Shown: positions 1-11,210 of the stretch, piece by piece
Numbering within the stretch: the first letter of the stretch is position 1
Layout: each line of letters starts with the position of its first letter
Assembly (NCBI RefSeq): GCF_037392515.1
Contig: NC_090285.1
Coordinates: forward strand, 1,801,501-1,865,500
Direction: 5' to 3'
Length of the DNA stretch: 64,000 nt
Source: Haliotis asinina
Lineage: Eukaryota; Mollusca; Gastropoda; Lepetellida; Haliotidae
The notes under the pieces: generated by a model
Database searches by the model: none
Told to the model about the DNA's origin: nothing
Seen by the model: the letters and a program-made list of their open reading frames with translations, nothing else
Program-made: the position numbers and the translations under genes

Positions 1-120
1 CAGAGGGCAGTCTGGGTGGACTACAGTGTCTTAACCAGGTGTTACAGAGGGCAGTCTGGGTGGACTACAGTGTCTTAACCAGGTGTTACAGAGGGCAGTC
101 TGGGTGGACTACAGTGTCTG
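1..120. repeat. 44-bp tandem repeat at the window edge
   Basis: Three copies of a 44-bp unit (beginning cagagggcagtctgggtgg) start at 1, 45 and 89; the last is cut at about 120. The array probably continues to the left of the window. No coding role is seen. Confidence 0.9.
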
Positions 121-1316
121 GGGACTCAGGGACGAATGCGATGACTTGAAATTCAAAAGGCGTTGTTGTATTGAAATAGTATTTCGATCACTATTTCACA
201 ACCTTCAGAAAGGTGTTTATTCCGAGCTGGGTTGGTTTTTTCAGGGCTCTGAATTGTCCAGCTGATACCAAATACTTCATGCAGTGATCCATAACACAAC
301 CAAGATGTGTAATCAACACCCAACAGAACGACATGCTATGATCAATAACTGTATTCTAGAACGGACAAAGTCAAGTTGACAGATCAATACAATGACTTCA
401 AACGCATGATTATGTCACAGGGTCATTACAGAGTCAGAGCCAGTAGAAGAGCAGTTGCCATGGCAACAAAGACAATGATGGTAATATCTGTATCTCAGCA
501 GCAGTAACCAAGTCTACCGAACCTATAACTTTAGGGCGGTATTCATAAAGAAACGCAGAGTATGATCTTCTCACACAAGGCTGGTCTTCTGGTAACTTGG
601 GATATAATGTGAAGCAAGATCCAGCTCCCGTCATAAGGGTGGGCTGGGTTGAGGGTACGGATAGCAGGGTACGCATCCTTCCTCAGTAAACAATTTCCCT
701 GAAGAGCATTTCCCACTAGCCTTTGGACTTCATGATTTACGTGCATCCGCCTCTGCTCCAAGATCCTGGATCCGCTCCTGCTGAGATACCCAACTAGGTG
801 CTGGAACACTCTACACTCAGTCAGATGATTCTCACAGCAGGTCTTTGTAACCCTTTACAAATAACTTATATAACAGAGTGTCCGAACATAAAGCACATCA
901 TTGAGACCAGCTTCAAGGACAAGGACAAGAACTTTGTTTCTGTTGAATCCACATAGTAATACAACATTGCAAAAACTCTCCCATATTTGCTGAATTCTAG
1001 ATGTTGTTTTTCACATAAGCAACATTTTTCAATATCACAAAGAAAGGGTTTTTAGTTGATAAAAGCCAAATCTTGTAAGTGCAAATTACCTTTTCTCAAA
1101 TTTCCCTGAAATTCAACAATCGCAAATGTTTGCTTGAACATGCACTATAAGTAACACTGCCCGGCTGCAGTACGTCTCAAATTAGATAATTTGTCAATAC
1201 AAGATCAGAACAAAGTGTGGATATATCTCATTAATATATCGTATCTTTTTCCCATAAACCAACTGTGGCAGGATTTACTGTTCTACATAAGAACGAGCCA
1301 AATGCACATGTATACC
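121..1316. other. Gene-free stretch, nothing recognised
   Basis: A+T-rich single-copy-looking DNA. Short open frames exist on the minus strand (434-809) but show no family resemblance, signal peptide or splice context that I can support. Confidence 0.5.
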
Positions 1317-1413
1317 CAGTCTAAGTAAACTTAGTCTCAGTGGTATTCGTCACACTTCACCACTTAGTACTGGAGTGTAAGGAAAAGTACTGAGGCTAAG
1401 TTTACTTAGACTG
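1317..1413. mobile_element. Short hairpin transposon (MITE), family A copy 1
   Basis: A 97-bp element whose ends are inverted copies of each other: it begins cagtctaagtaaacttag and ends with the reverse complement (ctaagtttacttagactg). A second copy with the same ends lies at 38,905-38,986. There is no coding capacity, so it is a non-autonomous DNA transposon. The family is not identified. Confidence 0.8.
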
Positions 1414-3025
1414 ATGTATATCTGGTTTAACGGAATATATCTGAGTTACCCATGAAAGGTTGGATTCAGGGATCTCAATAAAGAAACAAACATCTATCAT
1501 GTTGATTAAACATTATTTAGGCATTTATTTCATAGAACGGCTTGTGAAAATGTATAAATCTTGAACTGTCCAACGATATTTATTGTAGCAACTTTCGTAA
1601 AATGTGACTTTCCCACAGAATGCATGTAGCTTCGCGTTATAATGATTAATGAAGTGGACCAGTACATAAAAGAAGTTACTTGACATTTAATGTGTGACAC
1701 GTTTATATGTAGACAAATCAGAGTAAGTATGGGCATGTGTGCAGTAGTATTCTTGTTTTCTAGAAACTTGAGACGACTGAAGCAGCCAAGTCAAGATAGG
1801 CTGGTTGATACTCAAAATCATCGATATGGATAGGGTTTTAATAGAATGACTATCACACAAACCTTACACTGGAGAAATCGCTGAACGTCATATGAATGAT
1901 ATATTGTAGATAGAGTTTGCCGACCTCACACAGGAACACCGCTGCCTTGACTCCTGTTGGATTTGGAAATTAACCCAATAGAAAGGCCCGACAGACGTCA
2001 TACTGAGTTATATAAATCGCTAGTGCATTAGTTGCACGTGCACGGGTAACAATACACCTTTGTCGTTTATATTGTAGCAAACCTAAAAAATAGGCAATGA
2101 AAAATAGGCGGCGTTCCCTGTGTCCGTCTAGCCAGGCGATATCTCCAGAACCCAATGATTGGTCACTGTTCTAAATTCGCTTGTGGCTATTATAGTGAAA
2201 GGTCAATCTGCAATTATAGATCATGTTCGTGCATATATGGAAATGTAGTTTCTTACCTATACTTAGCTGCTAAAGCCTAGCTGCCATTTAGCAACAACCA
2301 AAGAAACGGTATTTGGCCCAGGGGAGATAACTCCAACATGTGTTTCAATCACTTGATCACTTAGTTCAAGTGCACACCATGTGTAAGGAATGGCATGCTT
2401 CACATGTTTCAGTCTATCTTCTGTTAACATGCATTTCAAGCTAGATGAAGATGCAAGCTATTATCGATGTTTCGACACAGATTCTACTTATGTTTTAATC
2501 TCGTTGTCAAGAAAGTGATCACTTGCTTGACAACATTAAAAGATCTTTGTGGAAACGTCGCCTGTGCAGAATAGACACGTTGTATATCGTTGACAAAACA
2601 GTCCTCATCCTTTAGACGAAACATTGTCGGCGTCGTCTCCAAGGCAATGAGAGTGATGATCAGCTGATGTACGCAATGCTAAAGCTCCTCCCTGCGTCAT
2701 CAAAACCGATCCGTCTCTCGAATCACAGTTTAACACAGGTCGTAAAGAGTCAGATGTAGAAATTGATCTTATCAGCATTTCGTACTCACACAAACAAAAT
2801 ATATCCTATCAATTTAGAAACTGAAAGGAATGAATTCGTGCACATCTTGTGTTTGAGAAAACAAACTGTCTCCGAGGCGCACGTGTTCAATAAATGACTT
2901 GTTTTCAGCTAAGGCGTACCATGTTTAAACACCACAATAAAAACTACGTGAGAAGTTATAACCGCTATTTGCTCTGTCGATGCTCTGTCCTCTGTAGTAT
3001 CTCCCATCCGTTATATATTGGTTCC
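1414..3025. other. Gene-free stretch, nothing recognised
   Basis: No exon, RNA gene or repeat I can name. Small open frames in it are of chance size. Confidence 0.45.
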
Positions 3026-3859
3026 TGCTACAGCCACAGTGTGGAACCTGCTCGCTCAATGCCGAGGATCGTGTTGCTACAGCCACAGTGTGGAACCTGC
3101 TCGCTCAATGCCGAGGATCGTGTTGCTACAGCCAGAGTGTGGAACCTGCTCGCTCAATACCGAGGATCGTGTTGCTACAGCCACAGTGTGGAACCTGCTC
3201 GCTCAATACCGAGGATCGTGTTGCTACAGCCGCAGTGTGGAACCTGCTCGCTCAATGCCGAGGATCGTGTTGCTACAGCCACAGTGTGGAACCTGCTCGC
3301 TCAATGCCGAGGATCGTGTTGCTACAGCCGCAGTGTGGAACCTGCTCGCTCAATGCCGAGGATCGTGTTGCTACAGCCGCAGTGTGGAACCTGCTCGCTC
3401 AATGCCGAGGATCGTGTTGCTACAGCCGCAGTGTGGAACCTGCTCGCTCAATGCCGAGGATCGTGTTGCTACAGCCGCAGTGTGGAACCTGTTCGCTCAA
3501 TGCCGAGGATCGTGTTGCTACAGCCACAGTGTGGAACCTGCTCGCTCAATGCCGAGGATCGTGTTGCTACAGCCGCAGTGTGGAACCTGCTCGCTCAATA
3601 CCGAGGATGGTGTTGCTACAGCCGCAGTGTGGAACCTGCTCGCTCAATGCCGAGGATCGTGTTGCTACAGCCGCAGTGTGGAACCTGCTCGCTCAATGCC
3701 GAGGATCGTGTTGCTACAGCCGCAGTGTGGAACCTGCTCGCTCAATGCCGAGGATGGTGTTGCTACAGCCGCAGTGTGGAACCTGCTCGCTCAATGCCGA
3801 GGATCGTGTTGCTACAGCCACAGTGTGGAACCTGCTCGCTCAATACCGAGGATCGTGTT
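3026..3859. repeat. 49-bp minisatellite, 17 copies
   Basis: The unit starts tgctacagccacagtgtgg and repeats every 49 bp for 17 copies, with scattered single-base differences (such as cagccAcag/cagccGcag). Because 49 is not a multiple of 3, each frame cycles through all three phases of the unit, and all three plus-strand frames stay open. That gives three overlapping open frames of 269-335 codons with a 49-residue period. These are by-products of the repeat, not evidence of a gene: there is no conserved domain, no splice signal and no frame preference. Confidence 0.95.
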
Positions 3860-4899
3860 TTTGTAAAACACAGCGGAAGGGAATCATGGCAGTATAAATA
3901 AATGTTTTCTCACAACTAACATTTACAGTTTCCGCCATTTGGAATTTCTAATGCCTTTCGTGAAATGATCTATATTTATATCATACATTAACCTTGAATA
4001 ATTGATTGTGTGACTATTTGAGTGTTTATTTTACAGTAGATTGGCAGGGAATGAAACAATTAATGCCACGTGAACTTGAAGTTGCTATTACATAGGTCGT
4101 GGGACATGCCCCAAAGATGTATCCACAGGAGATGATTGGGTGTGATCACCTGTACCTGTACCGGTGCATCTGTAGAGACATGGGAAACTCAAAAACAGGA
4201 ACAATTTAGATAAACAACGATGTTTAAAGTACCTTTAAATGGTTTCGAATATTGTGCAAATTCTAGCTGAATGAAAAACATAGGCTACGCTGACACTAGT
4301 GAGTGTAAACTGTTGCTGGGTAGTATATCTGATAGTCATGCATACATATTACAACAACATGTTTATGTGTATGGAAGACAGTGGTGTTTCAGTAACTCTC
4401 CTTACATGAATGTGGGCCTAGGAAGCCTATAAAACCGTTTATACATACAGAACTGTAACCTCCATTTGTGGATAACCTTGATTCGTAAGGAAAGTCTGGT
4501 ATCCAGATACACTTCCCTTGCTAACTACATTAAAAAAGTAAAAAGACAGAATTATTTTTCCTTATCCTGACTCATGCTTTTTCGCTTATCTAACGGTGGA
4601 AACTTGAATCCATTCAAAATTCCTAGAAGCAAACGTACAATCACTCACCTTAACCCACTCCCTTTCCCGCCAAAACCACTCATGTGACCAACCGCATGGC
4701 ACGTATCACTCTCTCCTGAATCGCCTGAACGGACGGTTGGGGCGTTTCTGTCATCCGTGTGAGTTGCTGAGGTACCATCCTCATCATCGTTCTCAAGTCA
4801 GCATGCCCCCGTAATTTAAACCTGCTTCGTCTCAAGTGGTAGCGGAGGTGGCTGCACATACCTGAGGTAAGAGGTAAGCCTCGCCAACCAAAATCCCAA
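3860..4899. other. Gene-free stretch, nothing recognised
   Basis: A+T-rich DNA between the minisatellite and the retroelement fossil; no supported feature. Confidence 0.45.
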
Positions 4900-7545
4900 A
4901 GAACATGCCAAGACCAGGTCGACTTCACCCTCCAAATATCGTCACCGTCGTCGAGACATACGTCGAGGTCGGCGTAATCAACGAAATCTTCACATACGAT
5001 GAGTGATGTATGATCACAGATATCCCCAGCTGCCACACCGACGCCGGAGGATGCAGATGATGCTGTCAGTTATGATGATCCACTTGTGTTGGAGTCACAG
5101 ATCTTCAGAGAGTCATCGCAACATCGTCAGATGTGACACCAACGTCGAAACACGCGAGAGATGGTTCATCCCCAATGTCTTCTCAGCTATCGTCTATGGG
5201 GTCTTTGCTCCATTCGAGGGACAATATCCCAGGGACATCATTGATCCAGCAGAAGCAGACGTCTGTGGAGAACCTGTTAGCGTTTGCGAACGCTTCGCCG
5301 TCGCCCAGATCTGAAGATGAGACTGTGACAATTGTCACAAAGAAGCGGTCTCATAGCAACATTAAATACTATCTTGCCGAAGATTTTGTAGAAGTCCTCG
5401 CCCATGGGGTGTGTCAGGCGGTAGAAAAGACACTAGACGCTCAGCAGAAGCGGACGTCTAGCCGAAACAACATTGAAGGTAGCGAGCTCGCCCGCAGCAG
5501 TCGTCGGGATTTGTGCTGAGCGGTCTTTTACCGCGTTAGCTACAACCTACGTTGAAGATGCACAACCGGATGAGATGGTTGGACGTTTTATCATGGGTAG
5601 CTGACGGCCCCCAGATATCATCCCCAACGAAGACATCCAGCCCGACCAAAACTATGAAAGGAGACGACTTTGAGTCGATCACCATCCCGCCGATGAAGCC
5701 CGTATCGGATGCTACTGAAAATTTAGAAACAGCTCTTGTTAACGCGTCGAAGACCCAAGGTCAACGCACGGAGATTTAGACATCACAATATGGAGCATTT
5801 TATGAAAGCACCAGAGGCAGATGAAGATTTCTACCTAGCATTCGAAACGAAGTCACGAAGCTACAGAGTTGAATATAAAAGGCCAGCTCAGCTTGATACA
5901 ACAATCCGTAGAGCATTCATTGGCTTAGCGAGATCAAAGGCTTGTCACCCAACGTTTGATCAAGGTTTTATCTCAGATCATTTAGCATCTACGTCGGCAG
6001 GCATTATATGCCTTACGTCTTCAGGGGCTGCTGAGCGCTTGTACATTGCCAGACATCTACACGAAAGCACTTTTACACAAATCTTTGTTTGATGGCGGCA
6101 TCCGTCAACTATCACGGGATGTATCTGAAGACTCTAAGGACGTAATGTTAATTACGTCAGTCCAGACAATGAACAACATGTATCGTCAATCATCGCATCG
6201 TAGTCATTTGAGATCCTGTATTTTCAGGAATACAAAGATCAAAAGAGAAGAAACCTTCAGTCACCCGTGGCGGCTACTCGGGTCTTTTCGTCGCGCCACT
6301 AACAACAGGGTTTTTTCTGGTCGACGGTGCTCCTACGTGGGTTCAAGAAATTCTCGATTCTGAAGATCAGGTTCGGAATGATTGGTTGCTCCCACATCCA
6401 ATCGTTCCTGTAGAGCCGCCAGTTGTGGGCAGACGCCTTGGACAGTGTTGGAAGCATTGTAGAATACAGCAGGATGATTACGTCGTAGAAGTTCTACGAG
6501 AAGGCTACAAAGTCCAGATGAAATCAAGCCTCCGTTGACCAACAGTCCCTTGGTACACACATATCCAGAAATACAGAGAAGCAAGTTGAAAGAGGCGACT
6601 ACAAAAAGAAGCAGTAGAAGTAACAGGTCAAGAAAAACTCCAAAGAGAAGTTCCGGATCATGTACAATATGAAACTTTTCAACAAAGAACACCTGTTGAG
6701 ACTGGAGAGGTTCAAAATGATACATTTATCTCAGTTGAGACCCTTCGTTCGACTCAACAATTTTTATGGCGAGTATAGATCTGCAAGGCGGATATCTTCA
6801 CGTGCCGATGCATCCAGAGTCCAGGAAATACCTTCGTTTCCTACTTGATGGGAAACACTACCAATGGAAGGTACTGCCATTTGGAATTTCGTCGGCACTG
6901 TGGTTATTCACACGAATAACCAAACCAGTCGTCACATATCTACATCAGAAAGGTCTACATAGTGTCTTCTGTCAAGACGACGGTATACAGGCACATCAAG
7001 AAGCACATTTGCTCAATACAGCTGAACTTTACAAGCATTCTGCTGACACAGCTAGGGTGGCTAGTAAATCACATGAAGTCAGAATCAGAACCGTCACAAG
7101 TTCCTGGGCTCAGATTTTTAACCACACACAATCCAATTCAGGTTCCCTTAACACAACATTAAACCTCAGGGTGTGGCAGCTTCTGTTAGCGTTACGGACG
7201 TCGGCACAAGATCTTACAAGCAGAGGAAGACTGCAACAAAGACCGTTACAGCTCTTCCTGATAAAACATCTCAACTATACTCAGAACTTCAGTCTGCCAC
7301 AACATCTGAGGCAATACCTCTTATGGTGGACGGTGAGATCGAATGTTTGCAGCGGAACCTGTTTGAAAGAGCCGGAGTATAATCTCCACCTCTATGTAGA
7401 TGCTTCTTCCCAAGGATGGGGGCCACATCTCAATGACGAATCAGACTTAACCTGCGGGTGGCATCAACTAATCTCATTTCAGAATCATCGAGAGTTTGGA
7501 GTTTTAAGAATTTTGCCACTGTGTCACCCACATCAGCTTGTTGGT
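4900..7545 (+). mobile_element. DIRS-like (tyrosine-recombinase type) retroelement fossil
   Basis: A reverse transcriptase region near 6,760-6,970 shows DIRS-type wording such as MASIDLQGGYLHVP and the LPFGISSA stretch. A DIRS-type RNase H segment follows near 7,380-7,440 (LYVDASSQGWG). The region upstream, about 5,000-6,500, has broken coding character that fits an ORF1/gag-like part, but this is weaker. No recombinase part was recognised. The element is clearly broken, with several interruptions, and looks old. Both outer limits are approximate. Confidence 0.7.
7484..7545. repeat. Left copy of a ~60-bp imperfect direct repeat
   Basis: The stretch beginning gaatcatcgagagtttgg recurs in the same orientation at 8,220-8,280, with about 80% similarity by eye. 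The two copies bracket about 700 bp that holds the AG microsatellite and a tRNA-like SINE head. Confidence 0.65.
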
Positions 7546-7574
7546 GGTGCAAAGGTAAATCATTTCCTTTTTCA

Positions 7575-7578
<4 letters not shown>

Positions 7579-7614
<36 letters not shown>
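7579..7614. repeat. (AG)n microsatellite
   Basis: Uninterrupted run of about 17 AG dinucleotides. Confidence 0.95.
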
Positions 7615-7618
<4 letters not shown>

Positions 7619-7635
7619 AGGGTTAAGACAGTTAA

Positions 7636-7705
7636 TGTAAGGGTAGCCTATTGGTTAAAGTGTTCGCTTGCTGGATATAGACACTTGTTCGAACTTCATG
7701 TAACA
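7636..7705 (+). mobile_element. tRNA-like SINE head
   Basis: tagcctattgg at 7,644-7,654 fits the Pol III box A consensus (TRGCNNANNNGG), and gttcgaact at 7,687-7,695 fits box B, with 32 bp between them. That is normal tRNA spacing. The segment does not fold as a full tRNA by eye, so a tRNA-derived SINE 5' end is the likelier reading. The rest of the element is not delimited. Confidence 0.4.
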
Positions 7706-7917
7706 ACATTCAGTTTGTTCACATTTGTTTCACTACCTTGAAAATATACTATAACAAACAAGTGATACATTTGTTATACATATGAGACAACGTGAAAAAC
7801 CTTTAATGCAATGTTGGAAATTAGAACTTGGTCGATAGGGTATATCTTGCCTTAAGTCTCTAAGTTTCTAACTGTCAAAGAAAGTAATTCAATTAGAAAT
7901 GATTTCATATGATTATT

Positions 7918-8100
7918 CACCCGCATCGAAGCAGCGGGTATATAGTCTTCATTCCTTGTGTCCTTTCGTCCCGAAACTTTGTCCGGAGCATATCTCTTAA
8001 CGTTTACACGCTAGGTTCACCAAACTTCACACACGTCAATCATTACCCATAGATTACCCTTTTGCTATTTTAAAGTCTTTCAGACTTTTGGGGTTTTATG
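7918..8100. repeat. Possible interspersed repeat with a terminal hairpin
   Basis: A short hairpin (acccgcatcgaagcagcgggt) is followed by text resembling the repeat units at 25,129-25,660 and 46,213-47,088 (rare words such as ttcaccaaactt and ccggagc). Only a loose resemblance. Confidence 0.25.
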
Positions 8101-8219
8101 CTGTTTCCATGTAAACACAACTTGGTGCTTAGTGGGATTCAGCCATCATGACAAAAATTCATTACTAATGGCAAAGTACTAATGCATCATATGTGACATC
8201 AGCTAATGTTGTGATTATG

Positions 8220-8280
8220 GAATCATCGAGAGTTTGGGTTTCGAAAACCTTTGCCACCATGTGACCCACATTGGCCTGTT
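8220..8280. repeat. Right copy of the ~60-bp direct repeat
   Basis: Partner of 7,484-7,545 (see there). Confidence 0.65.
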
Positions 8281-11210
8281 TATGGTCCAAACTTACATCT
8301 TCTAAGTTTTCAAGCAAGTCAAGGTGGCTGTTTGCAGTAATGGGGAATGGTCATATTGCTAGCAGTGCAGCTCTCAGAAGAACTAAATTATTTCCCCATG
8401 TGCCAGGTGACCTCAGGACTGAGAGATGCAGCTTTCCAAGACTTCTTTGTGCTGGAGTTGTAGTAAGTGCTGAAACTCTTCTAGCATCTGGGCCTTCATT
8501 ACTTCCATCGTGACGGCAGGCTTCCTGCTCAGTGCCTGTCTACTGCCCTGGCCACAATGTCTTCTAGGTGGGATCCTGCAATAACCAAGTTTGCTGACAT
8601 ATTATATTCTTCTATGTATATACTGCCCAAGCTTCAGAGGGACTTGAGTACAAGGTGCAGGTAATAGACAGGATCAACCCCTGGAGAACACACATCTTCC
8701 CATGGCTTGGAGACCACTCATCCTCAACCCAGTCCACATTGGTTTCCTCTGGAGGCCCAGTTATTCCAGAGACCACTTGGTCAGCTTTTTTGGACAGCAT
8801 TGCTTCCAAGAGCTCAGACACTGTGAGCAAGGACATGTTGGCAAGATTTGAGATTAGTTTGAGATTCCTAATCATTTCAGGTAACTAAGATTAGATTATC
8901 TGTAAAGTTATGACATGTATTAACGCTACGACACCATGCCCCATGTTGGGCGTCAGTGTAAGACCTGGTGAATTACTACTGTTTCCTAGCAATTAAGTCT
9001 CACGGTAAAGAGATGGGCAAAAGTGTCTAATTCACAAAAAAAGATATTAATAATGCATATTAAACTGACCAGGGGGGTTTGCAAATTCCAACTGCAATAT
9101 CTAAACTACAAAGCACAGGTTAACATGGTTTGTTGTCACCTTGACGTACAGTGCAGACAGAAAGAGCTATTGTAGAAATGCAGTTACCGATATGAGCATT
9201 ATCTTAATGATGTACAGGATGTGGTATTAATATATATTAAAGACAGTTAAATAATATGTAAAGACAATACTGATGCTGAAAGCAAAGGTGCATATATAGG
9301 CACACAATTCCAATGAGTATTTACGTAAATAATATAATCACCCATAATCACCCAAAATACCTGAGACGCCTTTTTTAAGAGGATACATTTTGGACCTCAG
9401 TGAGTCAGATATGCTCATTGTGTATTCTACAATTATAAAAACACAAACAAGTCAATCATTGACATTGCCGCATTGATATACATATGTGTTATTTGTTTTC
9501 AATTTAACTAACCAGACCAATTTTATTTCTTGCTTTACAAACTTTCGTCCTCAGACAACCTGAAGACAGGCGTGGGGTAGGGAAAGAAATAAGAAATAAA
9601 ATCACCAATCAAAGTAATGTTCCTCCTAAATACTCAAAGTATTATATTTATGGCAAGTTATGAAGTGTGTAGGGGGCAAAAACACTCTTTTGTCTTATTC
9701 TTGAAAAATTACGACAGGCATGTCCGTTAACCAAGACATAGAGATGGTCTGACCTAAATTAAAAGAAGATGAAATGTTTCAGAGGGTTTTTTTTCCATTG
9801 GCCTCAAAGCATTGCTGCACATGTTTATCTTTCAAATCCTTCAATTGTCATGCAAGTCAAAACAAAATAAGAAGTTTAAACAATAAACCACTCAAATTGT
9901 ACCATGAAAATGAAGGTAGAATTTTGTTTTTAACTCTAATTACATTATCCGAGTTAAAATGATGAACATAATGACCCAATTTATCCCATTCACACGGTAA
10001 AGGTTGAGGTTGGGATATTGCCTATCTGATGTCAGGGACATGTTTGACATGTTCTTTAGAAAAATAAACATAACCAACAAGTGTCTGGAACAGATGGCGC
10101 CATCCCGTCCTCAGGGAGCCAGCTGGAACCATCCCTTCTGGACCCAGCCAAGTAAATGTGTGAATGACGAAGCAGTTCTTTCATCTGTTAACAAAAATGA
10201 CAATCAATACTTGGGATGACATTGAAACAAACAATTCAATGTTATTGTGGACAAAATGTTATTTATCTAATCTACTGATGCCAGATGCTTCATGACAAAA
10301 GTCACTTAAGAGAATCTGCTCCGTTTCACTAAATTACCAAAGGGATATTTACTCTAGTCTATTAACCTCTACTCCGTTTCTTTTTTCCGTAATCACACTG
10401 AAAACACCTACATCACTTTGGGTAGTACCAGGCTTTGGTCTTTCAAAACAGGCTGGTGGTTCACATGGAGAGGGAGATCCATTACTTGTTGATTGTAGAG
10501 ATTCTTAATTTCAAATCATTTCACTTTAGGTTTCATTTAGATTTGATGCCACACAAAGATATTTAGATTTGAAATGAAATAACCTTTATGTAACGTGTCC
10601 TACTGTAACATATATCTCTGAAATCATGATTTATTCATTGTATGTATCAATTAATATATTAATTTTCTGCCAACCCATGAGTTCCTCAGTTTCTTTACGT
10701 GCCTGCTCTTTTTTCCCAGTTTATCTTTAAAGAGACGACACTTGGTGCATGGATAGTTGTCCTCCTCGCCTGTTCTAGTCTTTCTGTGCAGTTTCAAAGC
10801 CGTTGCAGGATGTCGCTTGCTGTTTCTGGGAACATCTGTGCCAGTTGTAATTTGTCTGACAATAGTGTCCAAGTGATCTGTAAGTTCTTATGACATATAA
10901 TATGTCTTGCTAAAAGTGTTCTCCTAACTGAAACATGCCCGGGGAACGTGACAGCTGTAACCATGCCTGCCGCTGACGTGGCGTGATGCACATGGCACTC
11001 TGTATACTACACTGCACTGTGACGCTTCCACTAGCGAGCGACCCTTGACACCTCTGTAACTTACTGATTTAGGTCCCTTGCACCTGAAGAACAGGCCAAT
11101 CTGGAAATTCCATAAAATTTAAGATTAAGATTAAAGACATCATGCCAGTTCTGGTGACATGCATGTGAGGAGTAATTATATACAAACAATTTCTGAAGTT
11201 TAGCAATATT
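8281..11210. other. Gene-free stretch, nothing firmly recognised
   Basis: Mostly A+T-rich. Open frames at 8,612-8,875 and 10,651-10,991 (both minus) look slightly more protein-like than the background but match no family I recognise, so they are not called as genes. Confidence 0.4.

Noticed and set aside
2894-3901. Three overlapping long open frames (269-335 codons) on the plus strand
   Set aside because: They are the 49-bp minisatellite read in three frames; no frame is favoured and there is no domain or splice context.
7636-7705. Functional tRNA gene
   Set aside because: Box A and box B are present but the arms do not pair as a tRNA, so a SINE head is more likely.
8612-8888. Protein-like open frames on both strands (77-87 codons)
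   Set aside because: No family recognised and no splice-consistent neighbours; left as unexplained.
10651-10991. Two overlapping minus-strand frames with basic, Cys-containing peptides
   Set aside because: No family match from reading; could be part of a degraded element but not supported.
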